10,293 bases of DNA, from NCBI GenBank assembly GCA_012270635.1, contig JAAXHX010000133.1, positions 1 through 10,293 of the forward strand. The letters are read 5' to 3'. The notes beneath the pieces are model-generated. The model did no database searches and had not been told where the DNA came from. It saw nothing but the letters and a program-made list of their open reading frames with translations. The DNA comes from Dehalococcoidia bacterium (lineage in GTDB: Bacteria; Chloroflexota; Dehalococcoidia; Plut-88900). Every line of letters begins with the position of its first letter. Positions within the stretch are counted from its first letter, which is position 1. A program made the translations under genes and the position numbers. Below are positions 1 through 6,678 of the stretch, in pieces.

Positions 1-79
1 CCTCGCCACCCAGTAGCTAACAATAAGGCGAGCCAGAATGACTGGCAGACACTGACAATAGGTAAGACTGGCCAGACCA
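1..79. other. short intergenic stretch with small inverted repeats
   Basis: No coding region is supported here. Visible elements are an inverted repeat CTCGCC (2-7) with GGCGAG (27-32), a 5-bp hairpin GCCAG/CTGGC (32-36 with 42-46, loop AATGA), and the palindrome CTGGCCAG (68-75). The motif ACTGGC..AGAC occurs twice (about 41-50 and 67-77). These may form secondary structure downstream of the minus-strand dehydrogenase gene, but no function can be assigned. Confidence 0.35.
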
Positions 80-118
80 AAAAAGGGAGGCCCTGATCAG
101 ATCGGGGCCTCCCTTTTT
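80..118. terminator. bidirectional rho-independent terminator
   Basis: A perfect 14-bp stem joins 80-93 (AAAAAGGGAGGCCC) to 105-118 (GGGCCTCCCTTTTT) across an 11-base loop (94-104). The GC-rich core is flanked by A on one side and T on the other, so both strands give a hairpin followed by a U run. It starts about 10 bases past the stop codon of the minus-strand dehydrogenase gene and is almost certainly its terminator. It could also stop transcription arriving on the plus strand from outside the window. Confidence 0.88.
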
Positions 119-127
119 CCCTTGTCC

Positions 128-2584
128 CTAAGCCTTTATCCTCTCGCCTTTCGGGTCGTAGGGCGATGTGAGACGCACGTTGGCCGGAAAGCGTTCGGTG
201 GCAAGCTCGATCTCATAGGAGCCTAAACGTATCCAGCCGGGAGTCGCTGCCTCTTCACTTTCGAGGTAGCCCATAGCCACGGAGCGTCCCAGCGCGTGAC
301 CATAGTTACCCGAGGTGGTGCGCCCCACGATAGTCCCGTCCCGGTAGATAGGCTCATCACCCAGCAGGAGGGGATCCGGGTCTTCCAGCACGAAGATGGC
401 CAGCCGCTTCTCCAGTCCCCGCTCTCTCTGGCGCAGCAGAGCATCTCTCCCGATGAAATCGGCCCCCTTGTCGAAGGCCACCGCAAATTTAAGACCGGCC
501 TCCAGGGGAGTGTCTACGTTGGTGATATCGTGACCCCAGCTTCGGTACGCCTTTTCCAACCGCAGCGAGTCCAACGCATGGTAGCCGGCGTGCGTCAGCC
601 CTAATTCGCCGCCCTCTCGGACTATGGACTCGTACACGGTGCCAGCGTATTCACTGGGGATATAGAGCTCCCAGCCTAGCTCGCCCACGTACGTGATCCG
701 CGAGGCCCGCACCTGTGCGTAGCCGAGATAGATCTCTTTCGACGTTAGAAATGGGAAAGCCTCATTTGACAGGTCGGAGTCGGTGAGGCGCGACAGCAGG
801 TCCCGGGAGCGAGGGCCCATGACGCTCAATACGGCGTAGGATGACGAAACGTCCGTAAGGGTCGCTCTCGCATCATCGGGGATATGCCTTTTGATCCAGG
901 CGTAGTCCCGGGTGACCGACCCGGCGCCCGTAACGATCATGTATGCGTCTTCCGATAAACGGTTTACCGTTAAGTCCGATACGAATCCGCCCCGCGCATT
1001 CAGCATGCCGGTGTAGACCAGTCTGCCCGGCTCCACGGCTACGTCGTTCGCCATCAGGCGTTGCAGGACGGGTTCGGCGTCGGCGCCTTGAAGCAGGAGC
1101 TTGGCGAAAGAGGTCTGGTCGAACAGGCCTACTGCCTGCCTCACCGCCATGTGCTCCCGGGCGGAGTGGGGAAACCAGTTCTGTCGCCCCCAGGAGTACT
1201 CGTAAACGGGAGCTATGCCCTCGGGAGCGTACCAGTTGGGCCGCTCCCATCCGGCAACGACCCCAAAGGATGCGCCCTGCGAAACGAGCCGTTGGTGCAG
1301 AGGGGATTGGCGTACGTTTCGAGCGGATTCCGGTTGCCTGTGAGGCCAGTGCATGGCATACAGCAGGCCCAGGGCCTCCACGGTCCGGTCCCGCAGGAAG
1401 GTGGGATTGTTGGCCCAGTCCTGGAAGCGACCGATGTCCACCTCCGAGAGGTCCATCGTCATTTCCCCCTCCGTGACCCACTCCGCCATGGCTTTGCCCG
1501 CCCCTGCAGCGGACGCCACACCGCTGGAGTTGAAACCGGCGGCCACGAAGAAGTTTCTCAACCCGGGCGCCTCACCCATGATGTAGCGGGTATCGGGGGT
1601 AAAGCTCTCCGGCCCAACAAGCTTGATGCGCACTCCCGCCTCGGCTATGGCCGGGATGCGCTCTATGGCGCTTTCGATGAAGAGATTGTAATGACTCCAA
1701 TCCCGGTTGAGCATGTGGAGGGAAAAGTCTTCTGGTATGCCGTCCATTCCCCAGGGCACGGCCTTCGGCTCGAAGCCGCCGACGAGTATTCCACCGCCTT
1801 CGTAGGGGTATCGCCGCACATAGATGTAGCCGTCGGGGTCGCGAAGAGAAGGCATGTCCTCCGCGGCGCCGGGCACCGGTTCGGTGACGAAATAGGCATG
1901 GTCCGCGGCGTGGAGAGGGATGGGTACCCCGCACATCAAGCCGATCTCCCGGGCCCACATGCCGGCGCAGTTCACCACCACTTCGCATCCGATCTCTCCT
2001 CGTGACGTGGAGACGCCGGACACCTTTCCGCCCTTAGTTAGGATGTTGGTCACAGGGGTGTTCTCGATGATTTTCACCCCGCGTCTGGTAGCCCCGGTGG
2101 CCAGTGCGTTAGCCGTACTGTCCGGCACGGTTTCTCCATCCTTGGGTAGGTGTACTGCTCCTTCCAGCCCTTCAGCGCTCAACAGGGGCCAGAGCCGTTT
2201 AGCGTCGTCCAGGCCGATCTCGTTCATCTCCACGCCGAAGCTCTTGGCCATGGACGTCATGTGGCGAAGCTCGTCCATTCGCCCCCGAGTACGGGCTACA
2301 CTTATGCTTCCCGTCTGTCGGAAACCGGTGTCCAGTCCGGTCTCATCCTTCAGCTCCTGGTAAAGCTGAATGCCGTAGCGAGAGATGTCCGTCAATGAGC
2401 GAGTGTGACGCAGCTGTGTTACAAGTCCCGCGGAGTGAGCAGTGGTCCCGCTGACTATGGCGCTTCGTTCCAGCACCACCACGTCTTTCCAGCCCATTTT
2501 GGCAAGGTGATAGGCGACGCTGCACCCCACGATACCTGCCCCGATAACTACGACTTCGGCGTGTTGTGGTAGTTTCTTAGTCAT
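128..2584 (-). CDS. FAD-dependent dimethylglycine/sarcosine dehydrogenase family protein with GcvT-like C-terminal half
   Basis: The 818-residue protein is a two-part oxidoreductase. The N-terminal half is a DAO-type FAD domain (about 8-370), with the dinucleotide motif GAGIVG at 15-20 and a C-terminal FAD segment around 346-370. His50, in GTTAHSAGL, aligns by memory with the His that binds FAD covalently in dimethylglycine dehydrogenase. A linker domain (about 370-430) leads to an aminomethyltransferase fold (about 450-705, with NARGGFVSDLTV around the candidate folate-site Asp537 and GELGWELY near 634) and a C-terminal GcvT barrel (about 725-805). The family demethylates N-methylated glycines oxidatively and passes the one-carbon unit to tetrahydrofolate. 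Length and domain order match full-length members, and no signal peptide is seen, so it should be cytoplasmic. Whether the substrate is dimethylglycine, sarcosine or another methylamine cannot be decided. The ATG at 2582-2584 has no Shine-Dalgarno sequence. No in-frame upstream ATG, GTG or TTG was found before an in-frame stop. The gene stands alone; no other one-carbon gene is in the window. Confidence 0.93.
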   Translation of the reverse strand: MTKKLPQHAEVVVIGAGIVGCSVAYHLAKMGWKDVVVLERSAIVSGTTAHSAGLVTQLRHTRSLTDISRYGIQLYQELKDETGLDTGFRQTGSISVARTRGRMDELRHMTSMAKSFGVEMNEIGLDDAKRLWPLLSAEGLEGAVHLPKDGETVPDSTANALATGATRRGVKIIENTPVTNILTKGGKVSGVSTSRGEIGCEVVVNCAGMWAREIGLMCGVPIPLHAADHAYFVTEPVPGAAEDMPSLRDPDGYIYVRRYPYEGGGILVGGFEPKAVPWGMDGIPEDFSLHMLNRDWSHYNLFIESAIERIPAIAEAGVRIKLVGPESFTPDTRYIMGEAPGLRNFFVAAGFNSSGVASAAGAGKAMAEWVTEGEMTMDLSEVDIGRFQDWANNPTFLRDRTVEALGLLYAMHWPHRQPESARNVRQSPLHQRLVSQGASFGVVAGWERPNWYAPEGIAPVYEYSWGRQNWFPHSAREHMAVRQAVGLFDQTSFAKLLLQGADAEPVLQRLMANDVAVEPGRLVYTGMLNARGGFVSDLTVNRLSEDAYMIVTGAGSVTRDYAWIKRHIPDDARATLTDVSSSYAVLSVMGPRSRDLLSRLTDSDLSNEAFPFLTSKEIYLGYAQVRASRITYVGELGWELYIPSEYAGTVYESIVREGGELGLTHAGYHALDSLRLEKAYRSWGHDITNVDTPLEAGLKFAVAFDKGADFIGRDALLRQRERGLEKRLAIFVLEDPDPLLLGDEPIYRDGTIVGRTTSGNYGHALGRSVAMGYLESEEAATPGWIRLGSYEIELATERFPANVRLTSPYDPKGERIKA

Positions 2585-2824
2585 GGTCTGGCTAAGGAGG
2601 CTAGCATTGCCCCTTCTGCGTGGTCAAGCGGAATCCTGATTCCCCACCTCCAGGAAGGGGACCTCGTTGGAACCCCTCTGTGAAGAATTCCGGGATGTTT
2701 CTTGCGAAAGCAAAACTATGACCAACGAGGTGCGTCTATCCTAGGGGTTGCCACCGTTCCAGTGTGAGGCAGGTAAGACCTCGACGGGCATGGCTGCGCT
2801 GTCAGGGCTGATGACCTGGCACGC
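2585..2824 (-). other. structured spacer upstream of the dehydrogenase gene
   Basis: This 240-base gap separates the minus-strand lipoprotein gene from the dehydrogenase gene and holds no supported ORF. It is rich in inverted repeats: ACCTCGTTGG (2661-2670) with CCAACGAGGT (2722-2731), AACCCCT (2671-2677) with AGGGGTT (2743-2749), the near-palindrome GGAATCCTGATTCC (2630-2643), CCCC/GGGG (2642-2645 with 2657-2660), and a TTGC-GAAA-GCAA mini-hairpin near 2702-2713. The first two pairings cross each other, giving pseudoknot order. I do not recognise a glycine riboswitch or other known class. It could be the leader of the dehydrogenase mRNA or a small dispersed palindromic repeat. Confidence 0.4.
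2661..2731. repeat. 10-bp perfect inverted repeat around a 51-base spacer
   Basis: ACCTCGTTGG at 2661-2670 is the exact reverse complement of CCAACGAGGT at 2722-2731. The enclosed bases include a small TTGC/GCAA hairpin with a GAAA tetraloop. It fits an RNA stem or the ends of a small palindromic element; no target-site duplication was recognised. Confidence 0.6.
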
Positions 2825-4540
2825 TCAGGAAGACAGTAAGGCTTCGGCATCGGTGCACCACTCGCGCCATCGCATGTCGATCTGCGCGCAGAAGTTATCG
2901 AACTCCTGCTTGGTGGCGAATATGTCGCGGGCGCGCACGATGATGGTCCAGTAGCAGGCGTCTTTCTCTGCGTCATTCTGGACCATGGCGCACATCTGAA
3001 GGGCGTCGTCGGCGCCCGATTTTTCCCAGAAGCGGTCCTGAACGGCGCCTTCAATGCAGTCTACCCGGTTCGCCCCGGCCGGAGCATAGCTGCAATACAG
3101 GATCGCCGTGGCGGGGTCCTTTCGGGTAACGCTGCCGACATCGCGTCCGTAGCTCTGGAAGCAGTTCCGGTGGGCTGCTGGAGGGGTCTCTGCACAGGCT
3201 TGAGCGACCTTGGCGAAGTCACTATTAAACACCCTGACCATGTGGGAAGTCTGGTAGAAGTAGCACGGCGCCTGATACTGCTCTTCGACAACGTCGCACG
3301 GGTAGTGGGGGTCGTCTTCCCTGAGGTACTGCGTCACGTGGCCCATAAGTCCCGTGAGACCGCCCACGACGTTCTCCATGAACACCCCTGAGTAGCATGA
3401 GCCTTTGTCGGCCTCCGTGGGCATCCGGTCGCAGAGCGGCAGTGCGTCATGCAGCTCATACGTGGTCCAGGCCATGAGGCCGTGACCGATGCCGTGTATG
3501 CATTGATGACGAAAGAAGGGGTTGTCGGCGACGGCACAGATTGTGGCAACGTCCTGCTCGAGGTTTGCGGTGCCGCGAGAGGCGAAGAGGGCCTCGGTGG
3601 CGCCGTGGAACGAGCCTGCCTGGCACTCGTGCCCCGATATTGCGAAGGCCGCTGGGCCGAACTGCTCGTACGCTGCCCGTCCAAGGTCGTGCGCCCTCTG
3701 GTGGCAGTCCACCTCGATGTAGTTCTCGCTTTCCTTCAGAAGCTTGACCGTTTGCTCCGGGCCATATCGCTGGATGAATTTGACCAGTAGTGCGTCGTCC
3801 TTTAGCAGATCGACGTAGTCTTGAGCCGAGATATCCTTGGGAGTCTCGAACGCAATGTCGGGTATGGTCGTGACCAGTGGCTGTAGAGGCGGTCCGTCGT
3901 CTTCGCCGAGGGCCACAACCAACCCGCCTATTTCCGGCGCGAGGTGGTTGTGGAAGCGCCAGAAGCCCCTTGTCGTAAAGGTAAACGCCCATGTCTCGCC
4001 GGGCGGGACCTCCTGCTTCGCATCGAGATCAGGGAGAATAGCGTGGGTTGGATGAATGTTCGAGGCGGGCCAGAATGGCTTATCCGAGGCGTTCACGAAT
4101 CGGACCTGGGTGCCCGGCTCGATATCGAGGCGCTTGGGGACAAAGGCGGCGCCGGTATAGATGATCTGGGGAGCGTTGGAGTCCACGGGCTCCGATGTAG
4201 TCTCGTCACTAACGACCGGGACGACGGTTGGGGTTGGGGTAGCCTGCGTTTCTTTGCTATAGATGATCTGGGAAGCGTTAGGGTCGATAGGCTCCGACAT
4301 AGTCTCGCCGCTAACGGCCGGAATGATGGTTGGAGTTGGCGCCACCTGCGTTTCTTCACTGTGGTTGATCTGCGGAGTGTTAGGGTCGATGGGTTCTGAT
4401 GTAGTCTCGGCACTAAAGTTCGGGACGATGATTGGAGTTGATGTCTTCTGTATTTCTTCGGCAGAAGAACAGGCAACTACGGCAACCGCCACAAGAGGAA
4501 GCGAGAACACAAGTCGTAGGAGATTTTGCCGTTTCATCAT
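2825..4540 (-). CDS. cupredoxin-domain lipoprotein with a C-terminal Cys-paired repeat domain
   Basis: The 571-residue exported protein begins with a lipoprotein signal (hydrophobic 8-23, lipobox VVAC, lipidated Cys24). Next come three 34-residue linker repeats (about 35-128) containing TSEPxD and PTPT motifs. A cupredoxin-like domain follows (about 128-211), with FVPKRLDIEPGTQVRF and FWPASNIHPTH. Its C-terminal loop reads FHNHLAPEIGG, so His197/His199 stand where type 1 copper sites have Cys-x-x-His; an ordinary blue-copper centre is unlikely. Residues 240-571 hold 16 cysteines, most as C-x(10-11)-C pairs repeating about every 34 residues, which suggests a disulfide-braced helical solenoid resembling Sel1/TPR arrangements. 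Histidines 345, 349 and 353 form HxxxHxxxH. Function is unknown; binding of a metal or an extracellular ligand is an inference. The start could be Met1 or Met2: an AGGG lies 4 bases before the first and 7 before the second ATG. No terminator was seen downstream. No neighbour clarifies its role. Confidence 0.85.
   Translation of the reverse strand: MMKRQNLLRLVFSLPLVAVAVVACSSAEEIQKTSTPIIVPNFSAETTSEPIDPNTPQINHSEETQVAPTPTIIPAVSGETMSEPIDPNASQIIYSKETQATPTPTVVPVVSDETTSEPVDSNAPQIIYTGAAFVPKRLDIEPGTQVRFVNASDKPFWPASNIHPTHAILPDLDAKQEVPPGETWAFTFTTRGFWRFHNHLAPEIGGLVVALGEDDGPPLQPLVTTIPDIAFETPKDISAQDYVDLLKDDALLVKFIQRYGPEQTVKLLKESENYIEVDCHQRAHDLGRAAYEQFGPAAFAISGHECQAGSFHGATEALFASRGTANLEQDVATICAVADNPFFRHQCIHGIGHGLMAWTTYELHDALPLCDRMPTEADKGSCYSGVFMENVVGGLTGLMGHVTQYLREDDPHYPCDVVEEQYQAPCYFYQTSHMVRVFNSDFAKVAQACAETPPAAHRNCFQSYGRDVGSVTRKDPATAILYCSYAPAGANRVDCIEGAVQDRFWEKSGADDALQMCAMVQNDAEKDACYWTIIVRARDIFATKQEFDNFCAQIDMRWREWCTDAEALLSS
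4157..4438 (-). repeat. 102-bp in-frame tandem repeat, about 2.8 copies
   Basis: Three consecutive blocks (4337-4438, 4235-4336 and 4157-4234, the last partial) encode diverged copies of a 34-residue Pro/Thr/Ser-rich unit. The landmark GATCTG recurs at 4163, 4265 and 4367, exactly 102 bases apart. The unit lies between the lipidated Cys and the cupredoxin domain and likely works as a flexible spacer holding the domain off the membrane. Copy number may vary between strains. Confidence 0.85.
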
Positions 4541-4557
4541 TTGACCCTAGATTTAGC

Positions 4558-4563
4558 ATGATA
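4558..4563 (-). promoter_or_regulatory. possible -10 element of the cupredoxin lipoprotein gene
   Basis: On the minus strand TATCAT lies 17 bases upstream of the start codon and matches TATAAT at five of six positions. No convincing -35 hexamer is visible 16-18 bases further upstream, and the resulting leader would be very short. It is offered only as the best local candidate. Confidence 0.2.
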
Positions 4564-4661
4564 CCGTGTTGCTTACCGCTTCGATAGAGGATAATCGATG
4601 GCCAACCCGAAGGTCTGCGTCCGACGGCTCCTTGCGCGGCAGATCCAGGGTGTATATGTTC

Positions 4662-5059
4662 CTACGCCATATTGACGAGCTTGCCGACGGTGTCCACTGA
4701 CCAGGTCACCGCGAATACGCCTGCCGCCGCGGTGGCCTGCTTCTCGGCGGAGAGCTTTAACAACATATCGGGATTGGTCATGGCAGCAGGATTAGGCGTC
4801 ACTTCCGATGACTCCCGCGCATGCCTGAGAGCCATGACCGCCACGCGGACCATGTTGAACAGTTGGTCCACTTCCTTGTGCTCGACAACCTCGTCCGGTG
4901 CGTCCTCTCAGGCTCCCAATACGCCTGTCGGCTGGCGGAGACGGCCTCTTTGGCCTCATCCCGCTCCCGCTCGAACCCGTACACTCTGCACTCCGACTCC
5001 CGCACGCGCCACTCAAGCTCATCCTCCCTGGCGATGGCCTGCCGTAGCAGGGCGAGGAT
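4662..5059 (-). pseudogene. decayed small ORF of unknown function, frameshifted
   Basis: No intact gene covers this stretch, but two minus-strand frames read like protein and join end to start. From 5059 the first frame gives an Arg/Glu-rich, coiled-coil-like stretch containing LLRQAIAREDELEW and ERERDEAKEA. Near 4905-4910 the second frame takes over and runs to a TAG at 4662, containing DEVVEHKEVDQLFNMVRVAV and LSAEKQATAAAGVFAVTW. A single-base indel near 4908 would explain the switch. The first part lacks an ATG, since an in-frame TAA sits at 5060-5062; a further shift would link it to MHMVGTSALRL at about 5065-5097. Downstream, the original frame reopens (4553-4661, with YTLDLPRKEPSDADL). 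I do not recognise the family. It could instead be non-coding DNA with chance open frames, or a short intact GTG-initiated ORF ending at 4662. Confidence 0.35.
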
Positions 5060-5412
5060 TTAGCCTAAGCGCCGAAGTCCCGACCATGTGCATGGTGATG
5101 GTGGCGTCGAAGCGGCTCCTGGGGTGAGACCTCCCGTCTGACGGGCGTCCGTCTGTGCTGGGAGATATCGCTGAAGCTGAAGGCGCAGTGATGCCGGCAG
5201 CCCAGTGGGCGGGTCCAGGCCTGTCTATGGGACGTCGCCTCAAGTCTGCACGGCTGGGTTTGCAAGGCAGCAGTTAGCATCCCCATATAGGAGCTACTGC
5301 TATCACTAACCGTTAAGAGAAGGCTGACATATAGTGAATCGTAGTTTATTGTAACTCGCCGTATGAGGGCAGACTGTCTTGCGAGAGCTATATGTGCTCA
5401 AACGGCATATTG
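5060..5412. other. intergenic region between the decayed ORF and the imelysin operon
   Basis: About 350 bases with no supported gene. Open frames on the minus strand (5065-5286 and 5019-5243) have Arg/His/Pro-biased compositions unlike real proteins. A bulged inverted repeat AGCAGT...ACTGCT lies around 5269-5300. The right half becomes A/T-richer (about 5300-5360), as expected near promoters for the divergent genes. Confidence 0.4.
5324..5352 (+). promoter_or_regulatory. weak candidate promoter of the imelysin operon
   Basis: CTGACA (5324-5329) matches five of six bases of the -35 consensus. TATTGT (5347-5352), 17 bases later, matches four of six of the -10 consensus. The A/T-rich setting supports it. 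An alternative -10-like TATATG sits at 5389-5394 without a good -35. No Fur or DtxR/IdeR-type box could be recognised. Confidence 0.22.
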
Positions 5413-5459
5413 GGCCTGGCCCGAAAGGCCGTTAGCACAGCAACGATGATTGCTGTGCT
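5413..5459 (+). promoter_or_regulatory. two adjacent hairpins in the leader of the imelysin operon
   Basis: The first hairpin pairs GGCCT (5413-5417) with AGGCC (5426-5430). Three bases later, AGCACAGCAA (5434-5443) pairs perfectly with TTGCTGTGCT (5450-5459) around a six-base loop. No T run follows, so a standard terminator is unlikely. The 26-bp dyad could be an operator for a dimeric regulator or an mRNA leader structure controlling the iron-related operon 55 bases downstream. Confidence 0.5.
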
Positions 5460-5503
5460 CGTAGCGATGGCAGGCAGGCTGCATCCATCGAGTAGAAAAA
5501 CAT

Positions 5504-5510
5504 AGGAGGT
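5504..5510 (+). promoter_or_regulatory. ribosome binding site of imelysin 1
   Basis: AGGAGGT lies four bases before the ATG at 5515. It is the strongest Shine-Dalgarno sequence noted at a start in the window and fixes the start of the first operon gene. Confidence 0.85.
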
Positions 5511-5514
5511 TCCC

Positions 5515-6672
5515 ATGCTCAAGAGCGTCGTTGCCGCTTCGTTGATCCTACTGATACTGGCTCTCGCCTTCACGGCCTGCGCCGGGGGCGATGGAGACGG
5601 CGACATCAAGAAGGCCGTTGTGGAGAACTACGCTGCGGGCACCCATTCGTCGTATGCGAAAAGCCTGGCGTCGGCCAGGACAATGGACTCGGCCATAGAC
5701 AGTTTCCTGGCAGCGCCGTCCCAGGTGCGGCTGGACGCCGCCAAGCGCGCCTGGCTTCTGGCCCGTGACGACTACGGTGTAACCGAGATATACCGCTTCT
5801 ACGAAGGCCCCATCGACAACGAAGCAGACGGCCCCGAGGGCCTCATCAACGCGTGGCCCCTGGACGAGGCCTACATCGACTACGTGGACGGAAACGCCGA
5901 AGCCGGCATCATCAACAACCCAGCCGACTTCCCCACCATTGACGCCGACCTTCTGGTCTCCCTCAACGAAGAGGGCGGCGAGGAGAACGTCTCCACCGGA
6001 TGGCACGCCCTCGAGTTCCTGCTCTGGGGCCAGGACCTCAACCCCGACGGCCCCGGCTACAGGCCGGTGGAAGACTACACGGTCAACGACAACGCAGACC
6101 GGCGCGCGACCTATCTCGCCGTAGCGTCAGATGTCCTTCTCTCCCACCTGCAGGACATGGTCGACGCCTGGGCCCCGGGTGGGAACAACTACCGCGCCGA
6201 CTTTGTCTCCAAGGACTCCAACGAGGCCCTTACCGACATCATCACCGGCATAGGGGAGATGAGCAGGGGCGAGCTGGCGGGTGAGCGCATGACCGTCGCC
6301 TACGAGGAACGCTCCCAGGAAGACGAGCACTCCTGCTTCGCCGACAACACCAACGCTGACATCATAGCCAACGCCCTGGGCGTCCAGCGCGTCTACCTCG
6401 GCGAATACGGTGACGTGTCGGGCCCCGGCATCAAGGACCTCATTGCAACGGAGGACGAAGCGCTAGCCGACTCCCTGGCAGCCGAGATAAACCGCTCGGT
6501 CGCCTTGGCTAGGGCCATCCCGACTCCCTTCGATAGCCTGCTCACGACGGACATAGCGGACAGCAACCCGCGCCGCCGCGCCGTTCTGGACACCATAGTT
6601 GCATTGGAGAACCAGACCGATACCATAGTCTCCGCTGCCGAGAAAGTGGGGATTACCATCAGCGTAACCTAA
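5515..6672 (+). CDS. imelysin family (Peptidase_M75-like) lipoprotein 1, iron-regulated type
   Basis: A 385-residue exported protein with an N-terminal hydrophobic signal (about 3-20) and a lipoprotein-like cleavage site FTAC (Cys22), followed by a Gly/Asp-rich spacer. The imelysin fold covers about 33-380. The family signature GxHxxE is intact as GWHALE at 162-167 (His164, Glu167), followed by FLLWGQDLNPDGPG, and WLLARDDYGVTEIYRFYEGP (about 80-99) is typical of the COG3487/IrpA branch. Family members sit on the cell surface or in the periplasm and are implicated in iron acquisition; the signature residues are thought to bind metal, and proteolysis is not established for most. It is the first gene of a plus-strand operon; the next start is six bases after its TAA. 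An acidic run, SLNEEGGEENVS, immediately precedes the signature. Confidence 0.94.
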   Translation: MLKSVVAASLILLILALAFTACAGGDGDGDIKKAVVENYAAGTHSSYAKSLASARTMDSAIDSFLAAPSQVRLDAAKRAWLLARDDYGVTEIYRFYEGPIDNEADGPEGLINAWPLDEAYIDYVDGNAEAGIINNPADFPTIDADLLVSLNEEGGEENVSTGWHALEFLLWGQDLNPDGPGYRPVEDYTVNDNADRRATYLAVASDVLLSHLQDMVDAWAPGGNNYRADFVSKDSNEALTDIITGIGEMSRGELAGERMTVAYEERSQEDEHSCFADNTNADIIANALGVQRVYLGEYGDVSGPGIKDLIATEDEALADSLAAEINRSVALARAIPTPFDSLLTTDIADSNPRRRAVLDTIVALENQTDTIVSAAEKVGITISVT

Positions 6673-6678
6673 GGGCGA

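Noticed and set aside
1061..2005. 314-residue open frame on the plus strand
   Set aside because: It lies wholly antisense to the well-supported dehydrogenase gene and its composition shows no domain; it is a shadow of GC-rich coding DNA.
71..2592. 8-bp inverted repeat GCCAGACC (71-78) and GGTCTGGC (2585-2592) exactly flanking the dehydrogenase gene
   Set aside because: Eight bases over 2.5 kb can arise by chance, and there is no transposase, target duplication or longer match to support a mobile unit.
2585..2824. Glycine riboswitch or tRNA in the dehydrogenase leader
   Set aside because: Neither the conserved glycine aptamer core nor a cloverleaf with a TTC-loop could be found on either strand.
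4672..5127. 151-residue open frame on the plus strand
   Set aside because: Rich in Ser, Thr, Pro and Arg with low-complexity tracts and no ribosome site; the minus-strand frames in the same place look more protein-like.
5065..5286. 73-residue minus-strand ORF with a His-rich stretch
   Set aside because: Composition is Arg/His/Pro-biased, there is no ribosome site, and overlapping frames are equally open; the His run alone is not evidence of a gene.
5290..5515. Fur or DtxR/IdeR box before the iron-related operon
   Set aside because: No 19-bp stretch resembling either consensus was found by eye; only a different dyad is present.
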